DNA from: a virus
Direction: 5' to 3' (one strand)
Virus record (IMG/VR): IMGVR_UViG_3300030099_004565
Coordinates: 1-31,769 of that record
DNA: 31,769 nt
The position numbers and the translations under genes were made by a program. Below the pieces are notes generated by a model. The model worked only from the letters and a program-made list of their open reading frames with translations, had not been told where the DNA came from and did no database searches. Of this stretch, positions 31,087 to 31,769 are shown one piece after another. Every line of letters starts with the position of its first letter. The stretch's first letter is position 1.

Positions 31087-31373
31087 GTATCGTTTGTTCT
31101 CCAGCTGGAGGTCTTACTATGAGGTTTCCTTGTTGCTCTGTTTGTGCGTCTTTCCTCGTTGGTGATTATCCTGTCCTTTCTGAAGACCTTGATCATGCGA
31201 TACATCTATCTCATTGTTTAGAGGACCTCGAAAGTGTATGGGGTGATATGGTATCGTTTGAGGTTGTTAGCTCTGTAACCGTTCTATCCATATTGCATGC
31301 AAAGTGTACACTTTGCAAAGAAGAATATCCTTCTGTTGTTGCTGTTGTAGATTTTAAAGGGGGTGCTCAATGA
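31083..31373 (+). CDS. Cys-rich zinc-finger-like protein (96 aa)
   Basis: Start ATG 31083 has GGGGGTG four bases upstream and overlaps the previous stop. Two cysteine knuckles stand out: CCSVC near residues 17-21 and CTLC (after KC) near residues 75-78, with His residues between (DHAIHLSHCLEDL). A treble-clef or C2H2-like zinc site is plausible. It ends FKGGAQ because the last codons contain the next gene's ribosome site. Function is not known. Confidence 0.65.
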   Translation: MSIVCSPAGGLTMRFPCCSVCASFLVGDYPVLSEDLDHAIHLSHCLEDLESVWGDMVSFEVVSSVTVLSILHAKCTLCKEEYPSVVAVVDFKGGAQ

Positions 31374-31582
31374 TATCTATTACTTATATAGATAGTAGAG
31401 ACGGGCGCGTCTCTGAGGATAGATGGGTGATTAACTCATCTATGATAATACATATGTCAGAAGAAGATTTCAAAGGTCATTTCAATTGTACCCAGATTGT
31501 CTTATCTGGTGTACCCTATCCTATCCGTTGTTTAGAGCCGATTGATTTTATACTTGAAATCATTAAGTCAGGGGGTGAATGA
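31370..31582 (+). CDS. unknown 70-aa protein
   Basis: The start has GGGGGTG four bases upstream and an ATGA overlap with the previous gene. The sequence is acidic with beta-like segments (WVINSSMIIHMSEEDF, TQIVLSGVPYPIRC) and ends SGGE, again reflecting a ribosome site for the next gene. No family is recognised. Confidence 0.62.
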   Translation: MISITYIDSRDGRVSEDRWVINSSMIIHMSEEDFKGHFNCTQIVLSGVPYPIRCLEPIDFILEIIKSGGE

Positions 31583-31769
31583 TGAGTATTCAAATGATTA
31601 AAGCAGACTACCCTAGTTACTTGCACTGTATGACGCTTCCTAGTGGTCATCAGTTGTCTATTCTTTCAACGTCTAGCAAGTGGGAAAAGGATAAGACTAG
31701 TAAGTATGTTGTCGCTGGTGTGTACCTGTCAGCTCATAAGCAAGCGGGCTATGGTTTGAACCTGTGCCC
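31582..31769 (+). CDS. gp88/DUF7227-like phage protein, 5' part (continues at window start)
   Basis: ATG 31582 opens the frame MSIQMIKADYPSYLHC, which runs to the last base and continues in frame at position 3 of the window. GGGGGTG lies four bases upstream, and the ATG shares one base with the previous stop (TGATG). An ATG three bases earlier is possible but would be too near the ribosome site. The N-terminal part here contains SKYVVAGVYLSAHKQAGYGL leading into the Cys cluster. The rest of the gene is described in the entry at the window start. Confidence 0.8.
   Translation, partial: MSIQMIKADYPSYLHCMTLPSGHQLSILSTSSKWEKDKTSKYVVAGVYLSAHKQAGYGLNLC
31670..31769. repeat. terminal direct repeat, right copy
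   Basis: This matches 1-100 with one mismatch (g at 31671, t at position 2). The mismatch is at the third position of a Thr codon (ACG or ACT), so both versions encode the same protein. Confidence 0.95.

Noticed and set aside
1-31769. Search for integrase, attachment sites, tRNA genes, insertion sequences and CRISPR arrays
   Set aside because: Nothing convincing was found by eye; a tRNA scan and profile search would be needed to exclude small or divergent cases.

Overview
The window looks like a complete, circularly closing genome of a small tailed phage. Its first and last 100 bases are the same sequence with one mismatch, so the circular genome is about 31.67 kb and one gene runs across the junction. 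A podovirus is the best fit: the head-to-tail block (large terminase, portal, scaffold, capsid, decoration protein, adaptor, nozzle-like protein, then three large internal or ejection-type proteins) follows the T7/P22 order, and there is no tape measure, sheath or baseplate. The host is probably an aquatic Gram-negative bacterium, judging from the T7-lysozyme-type amidase and the families of small basic proteins; this is inference. No DNA polymerase, RNA polymerase, helicase, integrase, tRNA or CRISPR array is visible, so the phage must rely on host machinery.

Layout. Two diverging transcription units leave a 605-bp noncoding region (30326-30930). The rightward unit (30931 through the junction to 3011) carries a small membrane peptide, two Cys-rich zinc-binding-type proteins, a gp88-like protein, a helix-turn-helix replication protein, a helicase-loader-like protein and a cytosine-C5 methyltransferase. 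It ends at a strong intrinsic terminator (3047-3073). The leftward unit (30325 down to 3663) starts with a Cys-rich protein, two unknowns and two tandem Cro/CI-type regulators, then continues with RusA-like resolvase, large terminase, the virion genes, the lysis genes, a cluster of five very small Lys/Arg-rich proteins and a putative small terminase. The two units converge on a single-gene cassette (3262-3549) with its own promoter and a terminator on each side.

How it works together. The three best promoters (rightward unit, leftward unit, cassette) have -35 and -10 boxes 17 bp apart and each carries a TGTCTA/TAGACA-type operator element at the -35. The two encoded repressor-like proteins are the obvious candidates to bind it, which suggests one small regulon controlling replication, virion production and the lone cassette gene. 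The rightward genes share an almost invariant start signal (GGTG-type Shine-Dalgarno, four bases, ATG) and overlap end to start, which points to tight translational coupling. RusA beside the large terminase and the apparent circularity fit headful packaging of branched concatemers.
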